Source: Acidovorax sp. MR-S7 (GTDB lineage: Bacteria > Pseudomonadota > Gammaproteobacteria > Burkholderiales > Burkholderiaceae_C). From it: a stretch of 64,000 nt of DNA. A program made the translations under genes and the position numbers. The stretch lies in the NCBI RefSeq assembly GCF_000400995.2, contig NZ_DF238979.1, positions 28,773 to 92,772 on the forward strand, in the 5' to 3' direction. The notes under the pieces were generated by a model, which was not told the origin of the DNA, did not search any database, and saw only the letters and a list, made by a program, of their open reading frames with translations. Positions 56,494 to 64,000 of this stretch are shown in pieces (position 1 is the first letter of the stretch; each line of letters starts with the position of its first letter).

Positions 56494-57602
56494 CCGCGCG
56501 ACGCATAGTTCTCACCCTGGCCGCCGCGCTGTCGCTGGGCATGCTCCCCTGCGCCTTCGCCGGCGAAGGCCACGACCATGGCGACACCCCCGCAGCGCCG
56601 AGCGCCAACGGCCCGCAACGCCTGCCCGATGGCAGCGTGTTCCTGCCCAAGCCCGCGCAGCGGCAGCTCGGCGTGCGCACCCTGCGCGCCGAGGAAGGCG
56701 CGCTGCCACGCGCGCTCGAACTGAACGGCAAGGTGGCCATGGACCCCAACGCGGGGGGCAAGGTCCAGCCTACAAGCGCCGGCCGCATCGAACCGGGTCC
56801 GCGCGGGCTGCCGAACCCCGGCCAGGCAGTGCGCAAGGGCGAGGTGCTGGCCTATGTCGTCCCGTCGGCCGCCCCCATCGAGCGCTCGAACCAGGCCGCG
56901 CAACTGGCCGAGCTGCGTGCCGCCAAGGGCCTGGCCGACAAGCGCGCCGCACGCCTGCAGGAACTGGCAGACACCGTGCCGCGCAAGGACATCGAGGCGG
57001 CCGAGAGCGAGGCCCGCAGCCTGGCCGAGCGCATCGCCGCCGTCGGCGCCGGACTCTCCACCCGCGAGGCCCTGGTGGCGCCCGTCTCCGGCGTGATCGC
57101 CTCGGCCAACGCAGTGGCCGGCCAGGTGGTCGACGCCCGCGAGCTCCTCTTCGAGGTCATCGACCCGGCGCGGCTGCGCATCGAGGCGCTCGCTTTCGAC
57201 CCGTCGGTCGGCGCGGATATCGGCAGCGCCACGCTGGCCATCGGCCAGGAGCGCGTGCCGCTGGCCTTCATCGGCGCCGCGCGCAGCCTGCGCGAGCAGG
57301 CGCTACCGCTCGCCTTCCGCGCCGAAGGACCCGCGCTGTCGGCGCTGGCCGTGGGCCAGCCGGTGCGCGTCTTCGTGCAGAGCAAGGCCACGGTCCAGGG
57401 CATCGCGGTGCCCGTGGCCGCGCTGATGAAGAACCCGGCGAACCAGACCATCGTCTGGGTGAAGACCGCGCCGGAGCGCTTCGAGCCGCGCCCCGTGACG
57501 GCCGAGCCGCTGGACGGCGTAAACGCGGCGGTCACGTCGGGCCTCGCGGCCGGCGACCGGGTGGCCACGCAAGGGGCCACGCTGATCAACCAGGTGCGCT
57601 GA
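56490..57602 (+). CDS. RND efflux periplasmic adaptor (CzcB-like)
   Basis: A 370-residue membrane-fusion protein. Signal peptide then GEGHDHGD motif, a barrel-sandwich segment (LNGKVAMDPNAGGKVQPTSAG, shortened as GKVAMDPNAGGKVQPTSAGR), an alpha hairpin (about 128-200) and beta-barrel (VPVSGVIAS-type APVSGVIASA). It connects pump and outer membrane factor. It is shorter than Cupriavidus CzcB (about 520 residues). The start overlaps the upstream gene; the pump gene follows after 10 bases. Confidence 0.88.
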   Translation: MTARRIVLTLAAALSLGMLPCAFAGEGHDHGDTPAAPSANGPQRLPDGSVFLPKPAQRQLGVRTLRAEEGALPRALELNGKVAMDPNAGGKVQPTSAGRIEPGPRGLPNPGQAVRKGEVLAYVVPSAAPIERSNQAAQLAELRAAKGLADKRAARLQELADTVPRKDIEAAESEARSLAERIAAVGAGLSTREALVAPVSGVIASANAVAGQVVDARELLFEVIDPARLRIEALAFDPSVGADIGSATLAIGQERVPLAFIGAARSLREQALPLAFRAEGPALSALAVGQPVRVFVQSKATVQGIAVPVAALMKNPANQTIVWVKTAPERFEPRPVTAEPLDGVNAAVTSGLAAGDRVATQGATLINQVR

Positions 57603-57612
57603 AGGAGCCCGC

Positions 57613-60600
57613 ATGTTCAAGTGGCTTCTCGACAACAGCCTGGCCAACCGGCTGCTGGTGATCATCGCCAGCGTCGTGCTGATGGCCTACGGTGCCTTCA
57701 CACTGTCCCGCACGCCGGTGGACGTGTTCCCCGACCTCAACAAGCCCACGGTCACCATCATGACCGAGGCCGGCGGCATGGCCGCCGAGGAGGTGGAGCA
57801 GCTCATCACCTTCCCGCTGGAGACGACCATGAACGGGCTGCCCGGCGTCGAGTCGGTGCGCTCGACCTCGTCGGCCGGCCTGTCCTTCCTCTACGTCACC
57901 TTCGGCTGGAGCACCGACATCTTCCGTGCCCGCCAGCTCGTCTCCGAGCGGCTGGCCTCGATGGAGGAAGGCCTGGCCGAAGGCGTCGTGCCGCGCATGG
58001 GGCCCATCAGTTCCATCATGGGCGAGATCATGCAGATCGCCATTCCGGTCGACCCGCAGAAGATCAGCCCCATGGCCGTGCGCGAGTACGCCGACTGGGT
58101 GCTGCGCCCCCGGCTCCTGTCGGTGCCGGGCGTAGCGCAGGTGATTCCCATCGGTGGCGAGGTGCGGCAGTTCCAGGTGCAGCCGGACACGGCACGCATG
58201 GCCGACCTGGGCATCTCGCACGAGCAGCTCGCCGCGGCGCTCAAGGGCTTTTCGGCCAACACTTCGGGGGGATTCCTGGAGCTGAACGGGCGCGAATACC
58301 TGATCCGCCACATCGGCCGCACGTCGCGCCTGGAGGACCTGAAAAACCTCGCGCTCACCGCCCGCCAGGGGCAGCCCATCGTGCTGCGCCAGATCGCCGA
58401 AGTGACTTTCGCCGCCGCCATCAAGCGCGGCGACGCGGGCTTCGAGGGCAAGCCGGCCGTGATCCTGGGCGTTCAGAAGCAGCCCACGGCCGACACCATC
58501 GCCCTGACCACGGCCATCGAGGACGCGCTGGCCGGGCTGCAGGGCTCGCTGCCCGCAGGCATGGAGGCGCCGCGCGTCACCTTCCGCCAGGCCAGCTTCA
58601 TCGAAGCATCGATCACCACGCTGCAGGGCAAGCTGATCGGCGCCTCGGTGTTCGTCGCGGCGATCCTGTTCTTCTTCCTCGGCACGCTGCGGCCCACCAT
58701 CATCGCGCTGACGGCCATCCCCGTGTCGATCTTCATCACCGCGCTGGTCTTCCGCTGGTTCGACCTGTCGATCAACACCATGACGCTGGGCGGCCTGGCG
58801 ATTGCCATCGGCGGGCTGGTGGACGATGCGGTCGTCGGCGTGGAGAACGTGCTGCGCCGCCTGAAGGAAGACCGCGCCAGGCACCCTGGCAAGCGGCTGC
58901 ATCCGCTCGAAGTGGTGGGCCGCGCGACGATGGAGGTGCGCTCGGCCATCCTCTATGCCACGGTGATCATCGTGCTGGTCTTCATCCCGCTGTTCGCGCT
59001 GCCCGGGCTGGAGGGCAAGCTGTTCGTGCCGCTGGGCATCGCCTTCATCGTCTCGACGCTGGCCTCGCTGGTGGTGTCGGTGACGGTCACGCCGGTGCTG
59101 AGCTTCTTTCTGCTGCCCCGCATGAAGCACCTGGACCATGGCGACACCCGGGTGCTCGCCTGGCTGAAGGCGCGCTACCGGGGCGGTCTGGAGGCCGTGC
59201 TGGAGCGGCCCCGGGCCGCGCTCGCCGCCGCGGCCATCGCGGTCGTGGCGGCCACGGCGGCGGTGCCCTTCTTCCCGACGACCTTCCTGCCGCCGTTCAA
59301 CGAAGGCACGCTGCTGATCGGCCTGCGGTTGAATCCGGGCGTCACCCTGCCGGAGAGCTCCGCGGTGGCGCGCCAGGCCGAGGTGCTGGTGCGCCAGGTG
59401 CCCGAGGTCACGCACGTGGGGCGGCGCAGCGGCCGCGCCGAGCTGGACGAACATGCCGAGGGCGTGCACGTGAGCGAACTCGACGTCGGCCTGAAGCCCA
59501 CCGCCGAACTCACGCGCAGCATGGACGAGGTGCGGGCCGATATCCGCGCACGCCTGGCCAACCTGCCGGCCGCCATCGAGATCGGGCAGCCGATCTCGCA
59601 CCGGATCGACCACATGCTCTCGGGCGTGCGCTCGCAGATCGCGATCAAGATCTTCGGGGAGGACCTGGACGCGCTGCGCGGGCAGGCCGAGGCGCTGCGG
59701 CAGCGGCTGGCGGCGATTCCCGGCATCGCCGACCTGCAGGTCGAAAAGCAGGTGCTGGCGCCGCAGATCAAGGTGCACATCGACTACGCCGCGGCCGCAC
59801 GGTACGGCGTGCCCGCGCCGCAGGTGCTGGCCACGCTGCAGAGCCTGGTCGAGGGCGAGAAGATCGCGCAGGTCGTCGAAGGAGGCCGGCGCTTCGCGCT
59901 GGTGGTGAAGCTGCCCGAGGCGGCGCGGTCGATCGAGGGCTTGCGCCAGATCCTGATCGAAACACCGACGGGCCACATCCCGCTCTCGAAGGTCGCGACG
60001 ATCGAGGACGGCGACGGCCCCAACCAGATCAGCCGCGACGATGGCAAGCGCCGCATCGTGCTGTCGGCCAACGCTTCGGGCCGCGCGCTGTCGGAGGTCG
60101 TTGCGGACATCCGCCGGGCCGTCGTCGGAACCCCGCTGCCCGAGGGAACCTTCATCACGCTGGGCGGACAGTTCCAGGCGCAGGAGGAAGCCGCGCGGCT
60201 CGTCGGCCTGCTGTCCATCGTGTCGCTGGCGCTGATGTTCGTGGTGCTGTACAGCCGCTACCAATCCACCACGCTCTCGGCCCTGATCATGGTGAACATC
60301 CCGCTGGCCCTGGTCGGCGCGGTGATCGGCCTCGCGCTGTCGGGCCAGCCGCTGTCGGTGGCCGCGCTCGTGGGCTTCATCACGCTGGCGGGCATCTCGG
60401 TGCGCAACGGCATCCTCAAGGTCAGCCACTACATCAACCTGATGCGCTTCGAGGGCGAGCGCTTCGACCGGAAGATGATCCTGCGCGGTTCCCTGGAGCG
60501 CCTCTCCCCGGTGCTGATGACGGCGCTGGTTACTGCCTTCGCGCTGGCGCCGCTGCTGTTCGAGGCCGAGCAGCCCGGCACCGAGGTGCTGCACCCGGTG

Positions 60601-60732
60601 GCCGTGGTGATCTTCTCCGGCCTGATCAGCTCAACGCTGCTCGACACCTTCCTCACACCTGCCATGTTCTGGCTGTTCGGCCGCAAGGATGCCGAGCGGC
60701 TGGAGAACGACAAGGACGCCGAGGCGCTGTGA
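57613..60732 (+). CDS. Heavy-metal efflux RND permease (CzcA/CusA family)
   Basis: A 1039-residue inner-membrane proton antiporter with twelve membrane segments. The HME signature in TM4 reads IAIGGLVDDAVVGVEN (Asp404, Asp405, Glu411, Asn412). Classical zinc/cobalt/cadmium CzcA has D-G-A here, so the D-D-A form makes the metal uncertain. TM and porter domains otherwise follow the family (DVFPDLNKPTVTIMTEAGGM, shown as DVFPDLNKPTVTIMTEAGG). It works with the adaptor and TolC-like protein before it. The MerR-type promoter suggests induction by a divalent metal. Confidence 0.93.
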   Translation: MFKWLLDNSLANRLLVIIASVVLMAYGAFTLSRTPVDVFPDLNKPTVTIMTEAGGMAAEEVEQLITFPLETTMNGLPGVESVRSTSSAGLSFLYVTFGWSTDIFRARQLVSERLASMEEGLAEGVVPRMGPISSIMGEIMQIAIPVDPQKISPMAVREYADWVLRPRLLSVPGVAQVIPIGGEVRQFQVQPDTARMADLGISHEQLAAALKGFSANTSGGFLELNGREYLIRHIGRTSRLEDLKNLALTARQGQPIVLRQIAEVTFAAAIKRGDAGFEGKPAVILGVQKQPTADTIALTTAIEDALAGLQGSLPAGMEAPRVTFRQASFIEASITTLQGKLIGASVFVAAILFFFLGTLRPTIIALTAIPVSIFITALVFRWFDLSINTMTLGGLAIAIGGLVDDAVVGVENVLRRLKEDRARHPGKRLHPLEVVGRATMEVRSAILYATVIIVLVFIPLFALPGLEGKLFVPLGIAFIVSTLASLVVSVTVTPVLSFFLLPRMKHLDHGDTRVLAWLKARYRGGLEAVLERPRAALAAAAIAVVAATAAVPFFPTTFLPPFNEGTLLIGLRLNPGVTLPESSAVARQAEVLVRQVPEVTHVGRRSGRAELDEHAEGVHVSELDVGLKPTAELTRSMDEVRADIRARLANLPAAIEIGQPISHRIDHMLSGVRSQIAIKIFGEDLDALRGQAEALRQRLAAIPGIADLQVEKQVLAPQIKVHIDYAAAARYGVPAPQVLATLQSLVEGEKIAQVVEGGRRFALVVKLPEAARSIEGLRQILIETPTGHIPLSKVATIEDGDGPNQISRDDGKRRIVLSANASGRALSEVVADIRRAVVGTPLPEGTFITLGGQFQAQEEAARLVGLLSIVSLALMFVVLYSRYQSTTLSALIMVNIPLALVGAVIGLALSGQPLSVAALVGFITLAGISVRNGILKVSHYINLMRFEGERFDRKMILRGSLERLSPVLMTALVTAFALAPLLFEAEQPGTEVLHPVAVVIFSGLISSTLLDTFLTPAMFWLFGRKDAERLENDKDAEAL

Positions 60733-60776
60733 TTTCCCCAATGCCCGTTTTTTCCATCCATCCGAAAGGAAACACC

Positions 60777-61163
60777 ATGAAGACGCATGCTGCTGTCGCT
60801 GCCATCACCCTGACTCTCGCCAGCGCGGCTTTCGCCGCGGGCGGCAAGCACGACCATGCCCACGGACACCAGCCGATGCACGGCGGCGTCGTGGTCGAGG
60901 TCAAGGACGTGGACTACGAACTCGTCGCCCGGCCCGACACGATCCAGCTCTATGTGCGCGATCACGGCAACCCTGCCGATGTCTCGCAGGCCCGCGCGAA
61001 AGTCACGCTGCTGACCGGCACCGACAAGCAGGAGGTCGATCTCCAGCCGGCTGGCGACAGGCTGCAGGCCACCGGAAGCTTCAAGGTGGGGCCCGGCACC
61101 AAGGCCGTGGCGGTCGTCACGGTCCATGGCAAGGCCGCTACCGCGCGCTTCACCATGAAGTAA
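60777..61163 (+). CDS. Exported His-rich small protein of the efflux operon
   Basis: A 128-residue periplasmic protein. Signal peptide (AAVAAITLTLASAAFA), then GGKHDHAHGHQPMHGG (metal-binding histidines) and a beta-sandwich of about 85 residues (VVVEVKDVDYELVARPDTIQ in part). It lies 44 bp after the RND gene with AAAGGA before the ATG, thus likely in the operon. No function is known; a metal-sequestering role is inferred from the histidine content and context. Confidence 0.75.
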   Translation: MKTHAAVAAITLTLASAAFAAGGKHDHAHGHQPMHGGVVVEVKDVDYELVARPDTIQLYVRDHGNPADVSQARAKVTLLTGTDKQEVDLQPAGDRLQATGSFKVGPGTKAVAVVTVHGKAATARFTMK

Positions 61164-61178
61164 GCGCCGAAGGCCACC

Positions 61179-62171
61179 CTATCGCGGCGGGAACTGCACG
61201 GCCGCATCGGCAAACTCGCGCGCATCGGCCTGCAGCCAGGCGATGAGCGCCTCGACCGGCCCGCGTGCGGCAGTCTCTTCGCGGCAGAGGAAGTAGTACT
61301 CGCCCGCACTGGGCACGTTCGACGCGAAAGGGCAGAACAGATCGGACAGTGGATCGAGGCTGCGCAGGAAAAGCGTGGGCACCAATGCCACCCCGCGCCC
61401 GGCGCGCGCCGCCTCCAAGGTCATGAAGAAGTGCCCGAAGTCGCTCGTCGCCACCTTGGCAGGCAGCGTCTCGCCGCGCGAACGGAACCAGTCGCTCCAT
61501 GCAGTGGGACGGGGGGCCACGGAAAGCAAGGTGAATTGGCAGAGGTCGGCGGGCGAGTGCAACGCACCTGGCGCGATCAAGCGGCGGCTGACCACCGGCG
61601 TGAGGACCTCGTCCCAGAGCTGGAACGCCGCGACGCCGTTCCAGCTGCGCACCAGCTCATGCGGGATGCGCGGCTGGTTGCGCAGATAGCGCTTGCCCGG
61701 GAACGGGCCGAGCCGGATCGCAGCGTCGAATTCATCGCTTTGGAAATCCGCGGGCGCGGTCGATGTCAGCACCCGCACCTCGATATCCGGCCACGCCGCC
61801 GAGAACGCAGGCAGCCGCGGCAGCACGTACTCAAAAGCCAGCGATTGCGTGATGCTGATCTTGAGCGTGCAGCGGCCTCCGGATTCCCGTCCGCGGCGGG
61901 TTGCCGTTTCGAGAATATCGAGGCTTTGCTGTGCCGCCCGGAAGAAATCCTCTCCCTGCGGGGTGAGCGCCACGCTGCGCGTAAGGCGCACGAAGAGCCG
62001 GTAGCCGAGGAAGTCCTCCAGCAGCCGGACCTGGCGGCTGACGGCGCTCTGCGTCACATGCAAGTCCTGTGCAGCCAGTGAGAAGCTGAGGCGCCGCGCT
62101 GCCGCCTCGAAGGCGCGCACGGCCAATAGCGGTGGAAGAAGCTCACGGCTGGAACTGCGCGGCATACGCAT
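61179..62171 (-). CDS. LysR-type transcriptional regulator (GcvA-like)
   Basis: A 330-residue regulator. The HTH (LLAVRAFEAAARRLSFSLAAQDLHVTQSAVSRQVRLLE, such as HVTQSAVSRQVRLLEDFLG) and effector domain (FDAAIRLG, VPTLFLRS) follow the GcvA branch. It is divergent from the alanine-racemase-like gene, with the starts 71 bp apart, so that gene and the Bug gene after it are likely targets. The start is fixed by the HTH position. Confidence 0.88.
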   Translation of the reverse strand: MRMPRSSSRELLPPLLAVRAFEAAARRLSFSLAAQDLHVTQSAVSRQVRLLEDFLGYRLFVRLTRSVALTPQGEDFFRAAQQSLDILETATRRGRESGGRCTLKISITQSLAFEYVLPRLPAFSAAWPDIEVRVLTSTAPADFQSDEFDAAIRLGPFPGKRYLRNQPRIPHELVRSWNGVAAFQLWDEVLTPVVSRRLIAPGALHSPADLCQFTLLSVAPRPTAWSDWFRSRGETLPAKVATSDFGHFFMTLEAARAGRGVALVPTLFLRSLDPLSDLFCPFASNVPSAGEYYFLCREETAARGPVEALIAWLQADAREFADAAVQFPPR

Positions 62172-62242
62172 GATTTTAAGTCATGCATACAGCCCAAAAT
62201 CATCGTTTGTCAGCACGCAGCCGCAGGGCGACAGTGCGGGCC

Positions 62243-63379
62243 ATGCTCCATCGGCCCAACGTTTTCCAAATAGATCTGCGCGCGGTTGCGGCCTGTACCC
62301 GCGAAATCCGCACCGTCATCGGCCGGGGCCGCCCTTTCATCGCGACCTTGAAGGCCGGCGGATACGGCTACGGGGTCTTGCCCGTGGCACTGACGGTGCT
62401 GGAGAACGGCGCCGACGCGCTCTCGATGTCCAGCCTGCACGACGCGGTCGCCCTGCGCGAAGCGGGCATCAAAGCGCCGATCCTGGTGTACGCAGGTACT
62501 CTGGCGGACGCAGACAGCGTCGCGGTCCACGAGGAATATTCGCTGATGCCTTCGTTGCACGACGAGGCCTCCTTCGCCGGTTTCGCACAGCACCTGAAGG
62601 CCCGGGTGCGCGTTGCCGTGAAGGTCGACATCGGGCCCGAGCGCATCGGCGTGCCTCTGTCGCAGGCGCGTGAATTCATCCGGCGGGTGCATGCGCATCC
62701 ACGGATGGAATTGTTTGCGGTGCATGCGCACCCGAACGTGCAGCACGGCGACGGGGAAGGCGTGCGCGAGTGCATGCAATGGCAATACGACCGCTTCGTC
62801 GGGTTGCACCAGGAACTGCGGGCCGATGGCATCGACGTGCCGTGGTTCGCGCTCGCGAGTTCGAAGGTGCTGCGGATGCCCGGCGCGTCCATGGCGCTCA
62901 GCGCGGTGGACCCCGGCGCCGCATTGTTCTCCTCCCTGTCGGGAGGGCCGGCGCAGGCCTTCGCCCAGTTGCGCACCCGCCTTCTCGCCGTGCGGACCGT
63001 CGAGCGCACCGAGCACCTGCAACAGGCAGCCTTCCCGATGCGCCAGGGCATGCGGGTCGGCGTGCTGCCCATCGGTTACTCGGATGGCATGCATCGCGTC
63101 CATGCTGCAAGCGTGCTGGTGCGCGGCCAGCGGGCGCCTGTCCTCGGCAAGCCCGCGCTCGAATACACGCGCATCGACCTCAGCAGCCTGCCTGATGCGC
63201 AGGTGGGGGACGAGGTAGTGATCATTGGCCGGCAGGAGGGCGCCGTGATCTCCCCGGAAGAGGCTTGCGCCTTCCAGCGTGCCGCCCGTGTCATCGATCT
63301 GGCGCTGCAGCTCGGGCCCACCGTGGAGCGTGAGTACATCGGCGCCTGCGGGTCTCCGCTTTCCTTTTCTCAACCCTAG
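62243..63379 (+). CDS. Alanine-racemase-fold PLP protein with altered active site
   Basis: A 378-residue PLP protein of the alanine racemase type. The Schiff-base lysine is in TLKAGGYGYG (Lys37; alanine racemases have KANAYGHG). The PLP phosphate motif PIGYSDG and VKVDIGPERIGV are present. The catalytic Tyr265 of the Geobacillus enzyme falls on Gln261 by my alignment, Met312-Asp313 on Leu306-Glu307, and Tyr354 on Ile351. It is thus unlikely to be a normal alanine racemase; decarboxylase, other racemase or binding roles are open. ATG 62243 was chosen as the fold begins there; 62183 is possible. Confidence 0.75.
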   Translation: MLHRPNVFQIDLRAVAACTREIRTVIGRGRPFIATLKAGGYGYGVLPVALTVLENGADALSMSSLHDAVALREAGIKAPILVYAGTLADADSVAVHEEYSLMPSLHDEASFAGFAQHLKARVRVAVKVDIGPERIGVPLSQAREFIRRVHAHPRMELFAVHAHPNVQHGDGEGVRECMQWQYDRFVGLHQELRADGIDVPWFALASSKVLRMPGASMALSAVDPGAALFSSLSGGPAQAFAQLRTRLLAVRTVERTEHLQQAAFPMRQGMRVGVLPIGYSDGMHRVHAASVLVRGQRAPVLGKPALEYTRIDLSSLPDAQVGDEVVIIGRQEGAVISPEEACAFQRAARVIDLALQLGPTVEREYIGACGSPLSFSQP

Positions 63380-63397
63380 ATCGCAGGAGCTGTGAAC

Positions 63398-63976
63398 ATG
63401 CCCTCCATTTCCCGCCGCCACTTCGTCGCCCTGGCCGCCGCGCACGCCGCTGGCGCCACGAGTGGTTCCGCATTCGCAAACGGTTTTCCCAACCGTCCCA
63501 TCCGGCTGATCGTGCCGTACGCGGCGGGTGGGGGTGCCGACATGGTTGCCCGGACCATCGCACAGCGCCTGACCGAGACGTTGGGATGGTCGGTCGTGGT
63601 CGACAACAAAGCCGGCGCGAACGGCTTGATCGGTTCCGACGCGGTGGCCAAGGGCCCTGCGGACGGCTATACCCTCCTGCTCACCGATGCCGCATTTGCG
63701 ACCAATCCCGCGGTGCAGCCCAAGATTCCGTTCGACCCGATCAAGGACTTCGCGCCCATCACCCTCGTCGGCTCGTCGCCCCAACTGCTTGTGGCCCACC
63801 CCTCCTTCCCGGCCGACTCGCTGAAGGACATGCTCGCGCTGCCGCGCGACCAGGTGCGCAATGCCGGAGTGGGCACCACCGGCGCTGGGTCGGTGGCGCA
63901 TCTGCTGCTGGAAACGCTGAAGCTGAAGGGAACCTCTCAAAACCCCACTGATCCCTCGTTGATCGACAAGACCTGA
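63398..63976 (+). pseudogene. Truncated Bug family binding protein
   Basis: The first 178 residues follow a normal Bug protein: signal peptide (FVALAAAHAAGATSGSAFA), RPIRLIVPYAAGGGADM, DNKAGANGLIGSD, DPIKDFAPITLVG, and VAHLLLETLKLKG. The sequence then changes to TSQNPTDPSLIDKT and a stop, so the last 140-150 residues including the VPYKG and PTVAE parts are missing. AGGAG precedes ATG 63398. It lies 18 bp after the racemase-like gene. A rearrangement junction near 63933 is likely; the protein is probably non-functional. Confidence 0.72.
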
Positions 63977-64000
63977 GCCATCCCCCTGCCATGATCACGC
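63933..64000. other. Non-Bug sequence after the break in the last gene
   Basis: From about 63933 the sequence (TCTCAAAACCCCACTGATCC and on) is AT-richer and no longer Bug-like. It contains TGATCC...TTGATCGA near-repeats. It may be the edge of an inserted or rearranged element outside the window. I do not recognise it. Confidence 0.4.

Noticed and set aside
57586..60594. A 1002-codon open frame on the minus strand opposite the RND permease
   Set aside because: It is a GC-rich shadow of the permease. The translation is a His/Arg/Gln-rich mixture with no domain, and the plus-strand frame gives a complete RND pump.
62183..62242. Earlier ATG for the racemase-like gene
   Set aside because: The extra 20 residues are Arg/Ser-rich and outside the fold, and this ATG is only 12 bases from the divergent lysR start. 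It is kept as an alternative only.

Overview
The window is about 64 kb of GC-rich chromosomal DNA with the gene style of a betaproteobacterium of the Burkholderiales, most likely Comamonadaceae (Acidovorax, Alicycliphilus or Comamonas-like). The basis is fourfold: six Bug-type periplasmic binding proteins, a thiolase almost identical in character to Cupriavidus BktB, the fused lipoyl-E3 pyruvate dehydrogenase arrangement, and a short dispersed repeat that recurs between genes. I see no rRNA, tRNA, CRISPR array, phage or complete insertion sequence. No stretch above 300 bases lacks a gene; the longest gap is 2627-2905.

Layout. 1-4285: rhomboid protease (cut by the left edge), DHA2-type drug exporter, small proteins and a LysR regulator. 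4394-8830: valine catabolism (mmsA, acyl-CoA dehydrogenase, mmsB) with an LprI-like and a TfoX-like gene between them. 8970-10966: NlpC/P60 hydrolase and small membrane or RNA-binding proteins. 11016-15199: an HMG-CoA-lyase / CaiB CoA-transferase / Bug / LysR group, probably for a branched dicarboxylate. 15190-18255: methyltransferase, DUF2322, Bug and YdeI-like genes. 18328-24551: aceE-aceF-lpdA, divergent from a PAS sensor kinase and FixJ-type regulator (24725-27900), then folD, prlC, a glutaredoxin-like gene, rpiA and pyrD. 33473-47223: YqjD/E/K membrane proteins, an FAD oxidase, an HDAC-fold deacetylase divergent from a hybrid kinase, rluA, an SDR, bktB, a Bug protein, UspA, a 2OG oxygenase, an acyl-CoA ligase and an Ntn-type amidase.

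47248-53931 is a tight seven-gene minus-strand operon: HisD-like dehydrogenase, SDR, LacI regulator, two Bug proteins, RraA-type aldolase and HpaI-type aldolase. Two LacI-style operators lie 31 bp apart just upstream. This is the best candidate for an undescribed catabolic system. 54098-61163 is a heavy-metal RND efflux operon behind a MerR-type promoter, although no MerR gene is present. 61179-63976 holds a LysR gene, an alanine-racemase-like gene that lacks the expected catalytic tyrosines, and a Bug gene truncated close to the right edge.

Across all of this a 40-60 bp repeat, with an inner GCGCTT/AAGCGC hairpin and a GGCAGCTAT tail, occurs about twelve times between genes. Look-alike copies sit inside the Ala/Pro linkers of aceF and lpdA, and perhaps inside an FAD oxidase gene. 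One intergenic copy appears to work as an intrinsic terminator.
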